Shown: positions 8,464-19,313, counted from the stretch's first letter. The stretch: 64,000 nt of DNA from Saccharopolyspora hordei (GCF_013410345.1 NZ_JACCFJ010000001.1:248001-312000), one strand, 5' to 3'. The notes: generated from the letters alone by a model not told the origin. Numbers and translations are program-made.

Positions 8464-10464
8464 TCAGCGCAGCCCGGGCGCCTGCTCGATGAAGGTGTCC
8501 AGCACGCCGTCGCCGACGTAGACCGTCCCCTGCGGGAGGACCTTGTCGGGCTCGGTGCGGATCTCGGCCGCGCGCGCCGCGAGCCGCTGGGCCTCGCCGA
8601 AGCGGGCGGACGCCGCGGCCTCGTCGCCCTCGGCCCGCGCCTCCAGGCCGTCGACCGTGCGCACCAGCGCCTGTCCCCAGAGCTCGGTCGCGGCCAGCCA
8701 CGGCTCCGTCTCCTCGACGAAGGCCGGTGGCGCTCCCGCACGGACCCGCCCCGGCGCCTCCGCGACCGCCTGCGCGTACCCGCGCAGCTCCCGCACCGCG
8801 CCCGCGCGGTCGCCGCTGTGCCAGTCGGACCGGAACTGGTCGAAGCGCCGCGCCAGCTCGGGTGCCTGCGGCAGCCACGGCGACCCGTTGGGCAGCGGCC
8901 CCATCGTCTCCAGGTCGAAGAACACCAGCAGCGCCTCCACGGTCGCCGGGTCGGCGACCAGGCCCGGCCGGTCCCCGGCGAAGCGCCTGCCCGCCAGGTG
9001 CTCGGCCGCCGCGCGCCAGGCCCGCCGCGCGTCGAAGTCCGAGTCGTTCCAGAAGAAGTCGGCCGCCCCCGTCTCCACCACCTGGCTCGCCGTGGCCATG
9101 TTCATCGGGTTGACCAGGCCACCGGTGAGCTGCTGGTCCAGCCCGGGCTCCCGCTCGGCGTACGGGCCGAGCAGCACCCGGCCGACCGAGCCCTTGAAGT
9201 CGTTGACCGGGTAGTTGTCCCACAGGAACAGCTTGCGTCCCCAGACCTGCTCGGCCTTCTCCGCGTCGGACACCGTGATCTGGCGCGGGATCACACCGTC
9301 CCCGGTCCACATCGTCAGCACCCGCGGGTCCAGCGTGGACCGGATCTCCGTCTTGTACGGCGAGTCCTCCACGTCGGAGTACTCGGTGGGCACGAACTGC
9401 AGCGGCGCCACCCCGGGGTGGGTGTCGACGAACTCGTGCTGCACGCGGTTGAGCAGCTCCGCCTGCGCCCGGCCCGCCGCGGCCTGCGACGGGGGCCCGT
9501 ACTTCGCCTGGTCGCCCGGGCAGTTCCACTGGGTGTAGGAGATGTCGTCCAGCGGCACGGAGAAGTCGCGCACCCCGGCGTCGTAGACGGTCTGCAGCTT
9601 GGCCAGCAGCGCCTGGACGTCCGACTCGTCGCTGTAGCAGATGGAGGTGCCGGGCGAGAGCGCGAAGGTGAACTTGACGTGGTGCCTGGCCGCCTGCGCG
9701 ATCAGTTCCCGCACCCGGGCGAACTCCTCCGCCGGGTACGGTTCACGCCACTTCTCCCGGTGGTACGGGTCGTCCTTGGGCGCGTAGACGTAGGTGTTGA
9801 GCTTGACGTCGCCGTAGAAGGCGAGCTGGTCCATGCGCTGCTCGTGCGTCCACGGGGGGCCGTAGAAGCCCTCGACGCTGCCGCGCAGCGGCATGTCCGG
9901 GTGGTCGAGGATGCCGACACCGGCGATGCGTCCCGGCGAGGCGAGCTGGCGCAGCGTCTGCACGCCGTAGTAGGCGCCCGCCGGGTCGGACGCCCCGATG
10001 ACCACCGCGGGGTCGGTGCCCCCGCGCCCGGCCAGGACGTAGCCCTCGGGCGGCAGGTTCCCCGGGGCGGTGAAACCGAAGTCCCGCAGCCCCTGCGCCG
10101 CGGCCCGCGTGCCGCGGCGGCCGATCTCGATGCGCAGCGCCACGTCCTCGGCGGGCGGCTGCCCCTCCTCCCGCACCACGACGTCGCTCGCTCCGGCCAT
10201 CCGCAGCACCTGCGCGGCCAGGTCACGGGTGGGCTGGTCGACCACCTGGTCGACCAGGAGCTCAGCCTTGCCCCGCACCGCGATGTCGTCGCCGAGCCGC
10301 CGCATCTGCTGCGGCTGCGGCGTCACCTGCGGCAGGCCCTCCCCGGGCAGCGACTGCGCGGGCGGCGGCCCTGCCGACTGCGGGTTCTCGGTGCACCCCG
10401 CCAGCACGGCGCACACGAGCGCCGCGACCGTGACGAACCGCCGCCGGGCACTTCGAACGGACAT
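8464..10464 (-). CDS. Secreted GH84 beta-N-acetylglucosaminidase lipoprotein
   Basis: Exported glycoside hydrolase of 666 residues. It has a signal peptide with lipobox LAGC (Cys24), a GH20b-like N-terminal domain (about 45-170), a TIM-barrel catalytic domain beginning MPLRGSVEGFYGPPW (191-205) and the paired catalytic Asp residues D306-D307 in VPLDDISYT, followed by a helical C-terminal region. The family removes beta-linked GlcNAc from glycans or glycoproteins by substrate-assisted catalysis. In an actinomycete the probable targets are chitin or host/cell-wall amino-sugar glycans. It stands alone; the amino-sugar genes at 36-41 kb (DasR-like regulator, GlcNAc kinase) may use its product. 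No dre-like site was seen upstream. Confidence 0.92.
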   Translation of the reverse strand: MSVRSARRRFVTVAALVCAVLAGCTENPQSAGPPPAQSLPGEGLPQVTPQPQQMRRLGDDIAVRGKAELLVDQVVDQPTRDLAAQVLRMAGASDVVVREEGQPPAEDVALRIEIGRRGTRAAAQGLRDFGFTAPGNLPPEGYVLAGRGGTDPAVVIGASDPAGAYYGVQTLRQLASPGRIAGVGILDHPDMPLRGSVEGFYGPPWTHEQRMDQLAFYGDVKLNTYVYAPKDDPYHREKWREPYPAEEFARVRELIAQAARHHVKFTFALSPGTSICYSDESDVQALLAKLQTVYDAGVRDFSVPLDDISYTQWNCPGDQAKYGPPSQAAAGRAQAELLNRVQHEFVDTHPGVAPLQFVPTEYSDVEDSPYKTEIRSTLDPRVLTMWTGDGVIPRQITVSDAEKAEQVWGRKLFLWDNYPVNDFKGSVGRVLLGPYAEREPGLDQQLTGGLVNPMNMATASQVVETGAADFFWNDSDFDARRAWRAAAEHLAGRRFAGDRPGLVADPATVEALLVFFDLETMGPLPNGSPWLPQAPELARRFDQFRSDWHSGDRAGAVRELRGYAQAVAEAPGRVRAGAPPAFVEETEPWLAATELWGQALVRTVDGLEARAEGDEAAASARFGEAQRLAARAAEIRTEPDKVLPQGTVYVGDGVLDTFIEQAPGLR

Positions 10465-10593
10465 GACCCCTACCTCGCCTGGACTCCCGACGGGATCAAG
10501 GAGAGCACATCCCGGTCACGATCGCTGGCAGGCAGCGCCCGGTCAGGTCCGACGACCCGCGCGCACCCGCCTGACCCGGTCCTTCCCGGTCCG

Positions 10594-10619
10594 TCCCGAC
10601 ACGCCCCGGTGTGTCGGGA
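10594..10619 (-). terminator. Hairpin terminator after cutC
   Basis: Perfect nine-base arms tcccgacac and gtgtcggga around an eight-base loop, ending three bases from the cutC stop. No strong U run follows, as is usual in high-G+C actinomycetes. Confidence 0.65.
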
Positions 10620-10622
10620 GGG

Positions 10623-11288
10623 TCAGGAGTCGAGCAGCTCCCGCCAGGCGCGGACGCGGTCGGCGTCCACCGCCCCGGACGTCCGGGCGCCGCTGCCGAC
10701 GTGGAACGCGCGCACACCGGCCGCGCGCAGGTCGGGCACGTGCTCCTCGCGCAGGCCGCCGCCGACGAGCAGCCGCACCCCCTCCACGTCCTGCACCGCG
10801 GCGAGTTCCCGCAGGTGGGGAAGGCCCTCGTCGACCCCGTCCGGGTCGCCCGCGGTGAGCACGGTGTCCGGGCTCAGCGACACCGCGTGGTTCCACGCCA
10901 TCCGGTACTGGGCGGCGTGGTCCACGGCGCGGTGGAAGGTCCAGGGGCAGCCACCCAGCTCGGTGACCACGGCGCGGGTGGAGCCCACGTCGACCTGCCC
11001 GTGCTCGTCCAGGAAGCCGAGCACGAACTCCTGGGCGCCGGCCTCCCGCAGCTCCCCGACCCGCCGCCGCAGCAGGTCGACGTCGGCGGTGAACCCGGCG
11101 TCCTCGCGCACCATCACCCGCACCGGGAGGTCGGTGGCGGCCAGCACGCTGCGCACGGTCGCCGGGTCCGGGGTCAGGCCGTCGGCGGCCAGGTCCCGGC
11201 ACAGCTCGACCCGGTCCGCCCCGCCGGCCTGCGCGGCCTCCGCGTCGGCGGCGTCCAGCGCGATGACTTCCAGCAGGGAGCCGCTCAT
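10623..11288 (-). CDS. cutC: CutC-family copper homeostasis protein
   Basis: TIM-barrel protein of 221 residues. It begins LLEVIALDAADAEAAQAGGADRVELC, the characteristic first strand and helix of CutC, and contains VRVMVREDAGF, FVLGFLDEHGQVD and WTFHRAVDHA, the last with the conserved FHRA. CutC has been linked to copper tolerance, but its catalytic role is not settled. The ATG at 11288 is chosen because the conserved fold starts two residues later; an in-frame GTG at 11324 would only add a Gly/Cys-rich leader. Next to groEL but on an independent transcript, separated by a hairpin. Confidence 0.88.
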   Translation of the reverse strand: MSGSLLEVIALDAADAEAAQAGGADRVELCRDLAADGLTPDPATVRSVLAATDLPVRVMVREDAGFTADVDLLRRRVGELREAGAQEFVLGFLDEHGQVDVGSTRAVVTELGGCPWTFHRAVDHAAQYRMAWNHAVSLSPDTVLTAGDPDGVDEGLPHLRELAAVQDVEGVRLLVGGGLREEHVPDLRAAGVRAFHVGSGARTSGAVDADRVRAWRELLDS

Positions 11289-11350
11289 CCCGGCACCGCA
11301 ACCGCAGCTCCCGGTCGTTGTCACACGGCGAGGAGCCCCGGGAACGGCGA

Positions 11351-11378
11351 AGGGCCGCCCCCGAACGGGGACGGCCCT
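11351..11378 (-). terminator. Terminator after groEL
   Basis: Inverted repeat with arms agggccgccccc and ggggacggccct (one mismatch) around the loop gaac, 20 bases past the groEL stop. Confidence 0.75.
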
Positions 11379-11397
11379 CCGGTCGCCTAGGGGCAGG

Positions 11398-13146
<1,749 letters not shown>

Positions 13147-13185
13147 TCAGGTGGTACCGCCGGAGACGGCCTCACCGTCCCGACC

Positions 13186-13210
13186 TGGCACTCAACCTTG
13201 CTGAGTGCCA
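13186..13210. promoter_or_regulatory. CIRCE operator 1 upstream of groEL
   Basis: TGGCACTC, nine-base spacer, GAGTGCCA: a perfect eight-base inverted repeat with the 9-nt spacing of the HrcA-binding CIRCE element. Lies between the end of the kinase gene and groEL, and is closer to groEL. Confidence 0.88.
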
Positions 13211-13219
13211 ATACCGTGT

Positions 13220-13245
13220 TTAGCACTCTCCCCTGGCGAGTGCAA
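13220..13245. promoter_or_regulatory. CIRCE operator 2 upstream of groEL
   Basis: TTAGCACTC, nine-base spacer, GAGTGCAA: matches the consensus TTAGCACTC-N9-GAGTGCTAA at all but one position. It sits 10 bases from CIRCE 1, giving a tandem HrcA operator. Confidence 0.9.
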
Positions 13246-13261
13246 GCGACGTGCCTGCGGG

Positions 13262-14494
13262 TCAGTCGCCCGTGGGGACCGTGGTGGGCAGCTCGTTGCT
13301 GCTGCGTGTCGAGGTCGTGGTGCTCGTCTCCGTCGAGCCGCCGGAGCTGCCCATGTTGGCCATCACGACGAAGACCACGACGATGAGCACCAGGGCGATG
13401 CCCACCAGACCCCCGACGATCCACTTCGCCGAGCTGCCGGAGCTGGTCGCGAACGACGCCGAGCCCGCGGGCATCGGGGGACGCAACCGCACCGGGTCGC
13501 TGGCCGGCGGTGGCAGCGGGCGCGGGGGCTGCTGCTGAGGGTAGTGCGGCGGGTAGCCCTGTGCAGGGAGAGGCTGGCTCGGCGGGTACTGCACGGGCTG
13601 CGGGCCGGACACCGGGCCCGGCACCGGCCCGGCCGGGCGCGGCTGCGGCGGGGCGTCCCCGGCGGCCTGCCCGAGGGCGGCGCGCGCCGCCGCGACCAGC
13701 TCCTGGCAGGTCCCGAACCGCTGCTCGGCCTTCTTGGCCATGCCCCGGCGCAGCACCTCGTCGATGCCGCCGGGCAGCACCACCAGCGAGGTCGCCGGCG
13801 GCGGTTCGGCGTTCAGGTGGCCCTGGATGACCTCCTGCACCTGCCCCTGGAACGGCGGGCGGCCGGTGAGGCAGGCGAAGAGCATGCAGGCCAGCGCGTA
13901 CTGGTCGGTGCGACCGTCCACCGGTTCGCCGCGCAGGTGCTCCGGCGCGGCGTAGGTCGGCGAGCCGAGGAAGTCGCCGCTGGCGGTGCGGTGCCCGGTC
14001 GCCCCGCGCCGGGTGAGCCCGAAGTCGGCCAGGTAGACGTGCTCGTGCGCGGACTCGCGGGAGGTCACCAGGACGTTGGCCGGCTTGAGGTCGAGGTGCA
14101 CCAGACCGCGCTCGTGCAGCATGTCCAGCGCCTCGGCGACCTGCGACAGCAGTTCCAGGGTCCGCTTCGGCGAGATCGGCCCGTCCTTGATCAGGCTCGC
14201 CAGGTCGGAGCCGTCGACCAGCCGCATCGCGATGTAGAGCATGCCGTCGACCTCGCCGAAGTCGTACAGCGGCACGATGTTGGCGTGGTCGATGGCCGAG
14301 GTGTTGCGCGCCTCGTCGACGAAGCGCTCGCGGAACTCGGCATCACCGGTGATGTGCTCGCCCATCACCTTGAGGGCGACCTTGCGGCCGAGCCGCACAT
14401 CGGTGGCGCGGTACATCACGCTCATGCCACCGCGACCGAGCACTCCGTCGATCTTGTAGTGGCCGAGGCGCTTCCCGGTGAGGTCTTCCGACAC
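13262..14494 (-). CDS. Membrane Ser/Thr protein kinase (PknB-type, non-RD)
   Basis: Kinase of 410 residues. The Gly loop is GRGGMS (20-25), the ATP lysine is K42 in VALKV, the alpha-C glutamate is E61, and the DFG is at 157-159. The catalytic loop reads HLDLKPAN (133-140): Asp135 and Lys137 are kept, but the usual Arg of HRD is Leu, so it is a non-RD kinase and may not need activation-loop phosphorylation. The APE motif is present. After about residue 285 follow a Pro/Gln-rich linker, one transmembrane helix (about 363-388) and a short Ser/Thr-rich extracellular tail of about 24 residues, too small to be a PASTA sensor. Starts near a 130-base gap from cspA and ends just before the groEL operators. 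Confidence 0.93.
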   Translation of the reverse strand: MSEDLTGKRLGHYKIDGVLGRGGMSVMYRATDVRLGRKVALKVMGEHITGDAEFRERFVDEARNTSAIDHANIVPLYDFGEVDGMLYIAMRLVDGSDLASLIKDGPISPKRTLELLSQVAEALDMLHERGLVHLDLKPANVLVTSRESAHEHVYLADFGLTRRGATGHRTASGDFLGSPTYAAPEHLRGEPVDGRTDQYALACMLFACLTGRPPFQGQVQEVIQGHLNAEPPPATSLVVLPGGIDEVLRRGMAKKAEQRFGTCQELVAAARAALGQAAGDAPPQPRPAGPVPGPVSGPQPVQYPPSQPLPAQGYPPHYPQQQPPRPLPPPASDPVRLRPPMPAGSASFATSSGSSAKWIVGGLVGIALVLIVVVFVVMANMGSSGGSTETSTTTSTRSSNELPTTVPTGD

Positions 14495-14578
14495 GGCCAG
14501 CAGCCTAACCGGCCGAGATCACGCTCGTCTCACGGTTGCCCCAGCGGGGCGTGAACGCCCCCGGTGAGGCCCAGCACA

Positions 14579-14610
14579 ACGGCCCGGCCCCGCGGTCGGG
14601 ACCGGGCCGT
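14579..14610 (-). terminator. Terminator after the cold-shock gene
   Basis: Arms acggcccggccccg and tcgggaccgggccgt with one mismatch and a two- to three-base loop, 15 bases past the cspA stop. Confidence 0.75.
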
Positions 14611-14624
14611 GCGCGCGAAGCTCG

Positions 14625-14828
14625 TCAGACCTTGCGGACCCCGTCAGCCTGGGTGCGGCCGTCACGCCCCGCCTTCACCTCGAATTCGACCCGATCGCCT
14701 TCGGAAAGGGTGCGGAAACCCGACATGTTGATGGCGGAGTAGTGGACGAACACATCGGACCCACCATCCGTCGCGATGAATCCGTAGCCCTTCTCCGAGT
14801 TGAACCACTTGACCGTGCCGACCGCCAC
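14625..14828 (-). CDS. cspA: Cold-shock (CspA-family) nucleic-acid-binding protein
   Basis: Single OB-fold RNA/DNA-binding protein of 67 residues that acts as an RNA chaperone. RNP1 is KGYGFI and RNP2 is VFVHYS, both intact. The GTG at 14828 is the start: GAGGAGG lies seven bases upstream and the protein then begins (M)AVGTVKWFN like its relatives. A possible -10 TAGTGT (complement of 14884-14889) would give a 5' leader of about 45-50 nt, with a perfect cccgaattcggg palindrome (14892-14903) just before it. Confidence 0.95.
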   Translation of the reverse strand: MAVGTVKWFNSEKGYGFIATDGGSDVFVHYSAINMSGFRTLSEGDRVEFEVKAGRDGRTQADGVRKV

Positions 14829-15178
14829 GGTGTCCTCCTCATGAAAAGTGATGCACGGCGCGAGCGCCGCTGGAGCACCGGCCACACTACCCCCGAATTC
14901 GGGCCTCGTCGCGGGTTGAGCAATGCAACTTTCCCGTTAAACGCTGAGCCGAACGGGTGCCTTTCCCGAGCACCGTCCGTCATCGCGCCGAGATGATCCC
15001 CCAACCGCACCAATCCGTTCCGCCTGCAGCGGAACGCCTGGCAGTCCGGTTGCGAGCCCGCGGGGGCGGTCCGGACGACGCGGGAGTCCGCAGCGTCCGC
15101 GCGGGGCCGACCACCCCCGTCTCACCCGCGAATCACTCGAACAGCCGCTTGCGCAGAATGCGTTCGCGTGCAATTCGG
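14829..15178. other. Intergenic region between cspA and the AIM24 gene
   Basis: 350 bases without a supported gene. It holds the cspA leader and likely promoter, the 12-base palindrome at 14892-14903, and an inverted repeat gttccgc-ctgca-gcggaac at 15017-15035 that may end the AIM24 transcript. Otherwise nothing recognised. Confidence 0.6.
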
Positions 15179-15862
15179 TCAGGACCGAGCGCCCAATCCA
15201 TTCGCCTGCAACCAGGTGATGAGCCCTCGCGGATTCCGCGTCTGGGTCAAGATCTGTCCCGGACCGGCGAAATCGAACACCAGACCTTCCCCGCTCTTGA
15301 GGGACTGCACCGCGCCTTGGCTGATCTGGCGCAGGCGGCTCTGCACCGTGTCGGCGTAGGCCACCACGTGACCGGTGTCGATCGTCACGTACTCACCCGG
15401 CTGCAGCGTCACCACGTCCAGCGCGCCGTAGCAGGACAGCACCAGCGGACCCTGCCCGACGGCGTGGGTCATGAAGCCGCCCTCGCCGCCGAAGAGGCTC
15501 TTGAACCCGCCCCACTGGGTCTCCAGCTGCACCGTGCTCGCCGACGCCAGCCACGAGGACTTGGTGACGCACCAGCCGACCCGCCCGTCGAGCTCGAGCA
15601 CGTTGAGGTCGCCGGGCAGGTTCGGCGCCACGTCCACCCAGCCGCCCTGCTGCGGCGCGGTGAAGGTGGACACGAAGAACGACTCTCCCCCCAGCGCGGC
15701 GCGGGCCAGCGACTTCAGGAAGCCGCCCTGGGCGCGCGCCTCCACCGTGACCCCGTAGCTGCTCGCCAGCATCGCGCCGCTCTCGACCTGCACCGGCTCG
15801 CCGGGCGCCAGCACCAGCCGGGCCACCCCGAACGACGGCGTGTGGCGGGTCCGAACCTGCAC
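15179..15862 (-). CDS. AIM24-family protein
   Basis: Protein of 227 residues made of one TRAP-like AIM24 beta-fold domain. Visible family features are FLKSLARAALGGESFFVSTF, a Trp-Val-Asp pair after GG, and a C-terminal FDFAGPGQILTQTRNP. Bacterial AIM24 proteins are widespread but have no established function. The GTG at 15862 is chosen because GGGAGGTACT sits just upstream and the fold starts within ten residues. Divergent from moeA across about 190 bases. Confidence 0.85.
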   Translation of the reverse strand: MQVRTRHTPSFGVARLVLAPGEPVQVESGAMLASSYGVTVEARAQGGFLKSLARAALGGESFFVSTFTAPQQGGWVDVAPNLPGDLNVLELDGRVGWCVTKSSWLASASTVQLETQWGGFKSLFGGEGGFMTHAVGQGPLVLSCYGALDVVTLQPGEYVTIDTGHVVAYADTVQSRLRQISQGAVQSLKSGEGLVFDFAGPGQILTQTRNPRGLITWLQANGLGARS

Positions 15863-16051
15863 GAGTACCTCCCTGTCCCCTCGGACCGCTCGGCTCACCG
15901 GGCACCGCGCACACCTGCGGCCGTCGCGGACAGCGCCAGGCCCGAGGCCCGCGCAGCGGTCACCCGGGAGATCGTTCCGAGCGCTCGATCGAGTCTGCCA
16001 CGGCGGGATCCGGTGTCGATCCGCACGCCGGTGGCGACAGCGGGGGTGGCC

Positions 16052-17296
16052 ATGGCCGATGATCGGGGCGTGTCGCACGGAACACCGAACCCCGACCTGA
16101 CCGCGGTCGCCGAGCACCAGGCGACGGTCGCCGCGCTGCTGCAGCCCACCGAGGTGGAGGTCACGCCGCTCGCGGACTGCCTCGGACGGGCGCTGGCCGA
16201 GGACCTGGTCGCGCCGATCCCGCTGCCGCCGTTCGACAACTCGGCGATGGACGGCTACGCGGTGCGCTCGGTCGACCTGGCCGACGCCGGACCGGAGCAG
16301 CCGGTGGAGCTGCCGGTGGTCGAGGACGTCCCGGCGGGCCGGGTCGACGTGCCGCCGCTCCAGCCCGGCACCGCGCACCGGATCATGACCGGCGCCCAGG
16401 TGCCGTCGGGCGCCGACGCGGTGGTCCCGGTGGAGCGCACCGACCGCGGCACCGAGCGCGTGCGGGTGTTCACCTCGGTGCAGCCGGGCGCGCACCTGCG
16501 CCGCGCGGGCGAGGACGTCGCAGTCGGCGCGACGGTGCTCACCGCGGGCACCACGCTGGGGCCCTCGCAGCTCGGCGTGGCCGCCGCGGTCGGCGCGGCG
16601 GAGCTGCCGGTGCACCGCCCGGTGCGGGTGCTCGTGCTGTCCACCGGCTCGGAGCTGGTCGCCCCCGGCACCCCGCTGCAGCCGGGCCAGATCTACGAGT
16701 CCAACGGCCTGATGCTGGCCGCGGCGGTCCGCGACGCCGGTGGCGAGGCGACGCTGCTGCGCTTCGTGCCCGACGACGTCGACGCCTTCCACGAGGCGCT
16801 GGCCCCGCACCTGGACGGCACCGACCTGCTCATCACCTCCGGCGGGGTGAGCGCGGGCGCCTACGAGGTGGTCAAGGACGCGCTCACCGGCAACGGGGTC
16901 GAGTTCACCAAGGTCGCGATGCAACCGGGCATGCCGCAGGGCTGCGGCCGCTACCGGGGCGGGACGGCGGTGGTGACGCTGCCGGGCAACCCGGTCAGCT
17001 CGATGGTGTCGTTCGAGGTCTTCGTGCGCCCCGCGCTGCGCGCCGCGGCCGGGCACCGGGTGACGCGACGACCGGTGCGGCAGGCCACGCTGACCGAACC
17101 GCTCACCGCCCCGCCCGAGCGGCGGCAGTACCGGCGCGGCCGGTACGACCCGGGAACCGGGACGGTGAGCCTGCAGGGCGCGCCCGGGTCGCACCTGCTC
17201 GCCGGGATGGCGAAGGCGAACTGCCTGCTCGAGGTCCCCGAGCACGTCACCGAGCTCGACGCCGGGTCCACAGTGGACGTGATGCTGCTGGATTGA
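16052..17296 (+). CDS. moeA: Molybdopterin molybdenumtransferase MoeA
   Basis: Cytoplasmic enzyme of 414 residues that inserts molybdate into adenylylated molybdopterin. Domains in order: N-terminal region with PPFDNSAMDGYAVRS, MoCF-binding domain with STGSELV and SGGVSAGAYEVVKD, the LPGNPVSSMVSFEVFVRP motif, then the C-terminal beta-barrel. An in-frame GTG at 16070 is an alternative start. It can supply cofactor to the coxSL enzyme at the left of the window, although the two are 14 kb apart and it also serves other molybdoenzymes. Confidence 0.94.
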   Translation: MADDRGVSHGTPNPDLTAVAEHQATVAALLQPTEVEVTPLADCLGRALAEDLVAPIPLPPFDNSAMDGYAVRSVDLADAGPEQPVELPVVEDVPAGRVDVPPLQPGTAHRIMTGAQVPSGADAVVPVERTDRGTERVRVFTSVQPGAHLRRAGEDVAVGATVLTAGTTLGPSQLGVAAAVGAAELPVHRPVRVLVLSTGSELVAPGTPLQPGQIYESNGLMLAAAVRDAGGEATLLRFVPDDVDAFHEALAPHLDGTDLLITSGGVSAGAYEVVKDALTGNGVEFTKVAMQPGMPQGCGRYRGGTAVVTLPGNPVSSMVSFEVFVRPALRAAAGHRVTRRPVRQATLTEPLTAPPERRQYRRGRYDPGTGTVSLQGAPGSHLLAGMAKANCLLEVPEHVTELDAGSTVDVMLLD

Positions 17297-17360
17297 CTGC
17301 ACCCGTCCCGTCACCAAGACTGCACCACCGTCCCCGTCCACCCCTCCGGAGCTCTGCACC

Positions 17361-19313
17361 GTGCGAGGCCCCTGGCGAGCCGCCCTGGCACTGGCGCTGC
17401 ACATCGCCTTCTTCGTCGCCCCGATCGCGCTGGTCCTCGGCCTGCTCACGATCGCCGTCGTCACCTTCCGCTACGACCAGACCAGCGGGCTGAAGGCCGC
17501 TGCCGCCGCGCTGGTCGTCGGCGCCCTGTTCGCGGTCGGCCTGCGGGCCGTGCTGCGCTCGCGGGTGCGGCCGCGCGGGGTGCTGCTGAGCCGCAGCGAG
17601 CAGCCCCAGCTGTGGCGGATGACCGAGTCGATCGCCGCGGCGGCCGAGGCGCCGGCACCCGACGAGATCCGCATCACCTCCGAGCCGGTGGTGGTGGTCC
17701 GGGAGGACACCGCGCTGCTCGGGCTGCGCACCCGCACCCGCTACCTGGAGCTCGGGCTGCCGCTGCTGGCCGCGCTGACCGTCGGCGAGCTGCGGGCCGT
17801 GATGGCGCACGAGATCGGTCGGCTGACCGGGCGCAACCGGCTGACGGTGCTCGCCTACCGCACCTCGGCCAGCGTCGAGCGCACCGTGACGAGCCTGACC
17901 GGCGGGCCGACGAAGTGGCTGTTCGCCGGGTACGCGCGGGCGTTCACCGCGATCGCCGCCACCACCGCGCACGAGCTGGAGCTGTCCGCCGACGAGGTCG
18001 CCGTCCGGGAGGCCGGCACCCGCACCGCGGTGCTGGCGCTGCGCAAGACCGTGGCCGTCCGGATCGGCTGGCAGGAGTACGCCGACGAGTACCTGAGCAT
18101 GGCCAAGGCGATCGGCCACACCCCGGACGTGCTGCTGGGCTTCCGCAAGTTCATGTCCCACCCGGCGCGCAAGCCGCAGCTGGCCGAGCGCGCCAAGCAG
18201 GCCATCGCCGAGGACCCCGAGGGCCGGGTGCGGCGCCGCATCGAGGCGATGAAGCGGGCCGGGAACCGGGAGCGCGAGGCCGACGAGCGTCCCGCGTTCG
18301 CGGTGCTGCGCAACCCGCGCAAGAGCGTGCCGGAGCTGGAGGACCGGCTGACGGTCGACACCCTCGGCCCCCGGCTGCCGTGGCCGGAGCTGGCCAAGCA
18401 GGCCGGTGCCGCGCACGTGGCCGAGCAGGCCGCGCTGCTCAGCGCCGCGGTGGAGCAGAGCGGACTGCCGGTGCAGCCGTCCATCGCCGGGGTGCTGGCC
18501 GCCATCCACCGCGGCCAGGGACGCGACCTGATCAACCCGGTGCTCAACCCCGGCCTGAGCCCGGAGCTCGTGGACGAGGCGGCCGTGGACATGCTGGTCG
18601 AGCTGCTCGGCTGCACCGTGGTCGACGCCCTGGTCTGCGCGCGCCGCGCGCACCACGAGCTGGACTGGGGCGGCCCGTCGCAGGTCCGGCTGGCCGGCGG
18701 CCAACCGCTGGACCCCGACCGGTTGGTGCGTCCCGCGGTGGTCGACCCGCGGCTTGTCCCCGGCCTGCACCGGGCGCTGGTCAACCTCGGCGTGCCGCTG
18801 AACCACGCGCGCAAGCCCGCGCCGGAGCCGGAGCCCGAGCTGGCCGGGATCGTCAGCCCGGTGCAGTGCGCGGGCAGCAGCTACGACCTGCTGGTCACCG
18901 ACCGCGGGCTGGTGCTGCTGCCCAGCTCCGCGAGCACCACCAAGCGCCTGCTGGCGGGCACCCTGGCCCGGTTCCGCGAGGCGGAGCTGGAGCAGCTGGG
19001 CGAGCTCGCCGCGACGCCGGTCCGCCAGCTGCGGGAGCGGCCCGGCGCGCAGTGGGTGGACAGCCGCGACGTGGCCAGCGCCCGGCTCGACCAGGACCGC
19101 ACCGGCTGGTCGCTGTCGCTGGAGCTCTACCTCGACGAGTACGCGGTGTCCGAACTGGACGACGAGCTGGTGCAGGACGTGGCCGACGGGGCGTCCGAGC
19201 TGGTGCTGCGCAGCACCGCCGACGGCGTGGAGCACGGCGACCCGTACCGGGGGCTCGGGGAGCTCATGGGTGCGCGGATGCAGGTCGAGGAACCGCTCGC
19301 CGCGAGCGGATGA
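17361..19313 (+). CDS. Membrane protein with M48-peptidase-like domain and broken zinc motif
   Basis: Protein of 650 residues. Two N-terminal transmembrane helices (about 10-33 and 45-62) precede a region resembling M48 metalloproteases (about 75-230). The expected HExxH reads HEIGR (150-154): the second zinc-binding His is Arg (codon CGG). The downstream ligand region HELELSADEVAV (204-215) is kept. A long C-terminal part (about 330-650), Arg/Leu-rich and without membrane helices, is not recognised. It is therefore likely a catalytically dead relative with a binding or scaffold role, although an unusual metal site cannot be ruled out. The GTG at 17361 is the first start before the hydrophobic helix. 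It lies 65 bases after moeA on the same strand. Confidence 0.7.
   Translation: MRGPWRAALALALHIAFFVAPIALVLGLLTIAVVTFRYDQTSGLKAAAAALVVGALFAVGLRAVLRSRVRPRGVLLSRSEQPQLWRMTESIAAAAEAPAPDEIRITSEPVVVVREDTALLGLRTRTRYLELGLPLLAALTVGELRAVMAHEIGRLTGRNRLTVLAYRTSASVERTVTSLTGGPTKWLFAGYARAFTAIAATTAHELELSADEVAVREAGTRTAVLALRKTVAVRIGWQEYADEYLSMAKAIGHTPDVLLGFRKFMSHPARKPQLAERAKQAIAEDPEGRVRRRIEAMKRAGNREREADERPAFAVLRNPRKSVPELEDRLTVDTLGPRLPWPELAKQAGAAHVAEQAALLSAAVEQSGLPVQPSIAGVLAAIHRGQGRDLINPVLNPGLSPELVDEAAVDMLVELLGCTVVDALVCARRAHHELDWGGPSQVRLAGGQPLDPDRLVRPAVVDPRLVPGLHRALVNLGVPLNHARKPAPEPEPELAGIVSPVQCAGSSYDLLVTDRGLVLLPSSASTTKRLLAGTLARFREAELEQLGELAATPVRQLRERPGAQWVDSRDVASARLDQDRTGWSLSLELYLDEYAVSELDDELVQDVADGASELVLRSTADGVEHGDPYRGLGELMGARMQVEEPLAASG

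Noticed and set aside
15017..15035. gttccgc/gcggaac inverted repeat considered as a cold-shock operator.
   Set aside because: It is over 180 bases from cspA and better placed as the end of the AIM24 transcript; evidence is thin either way.
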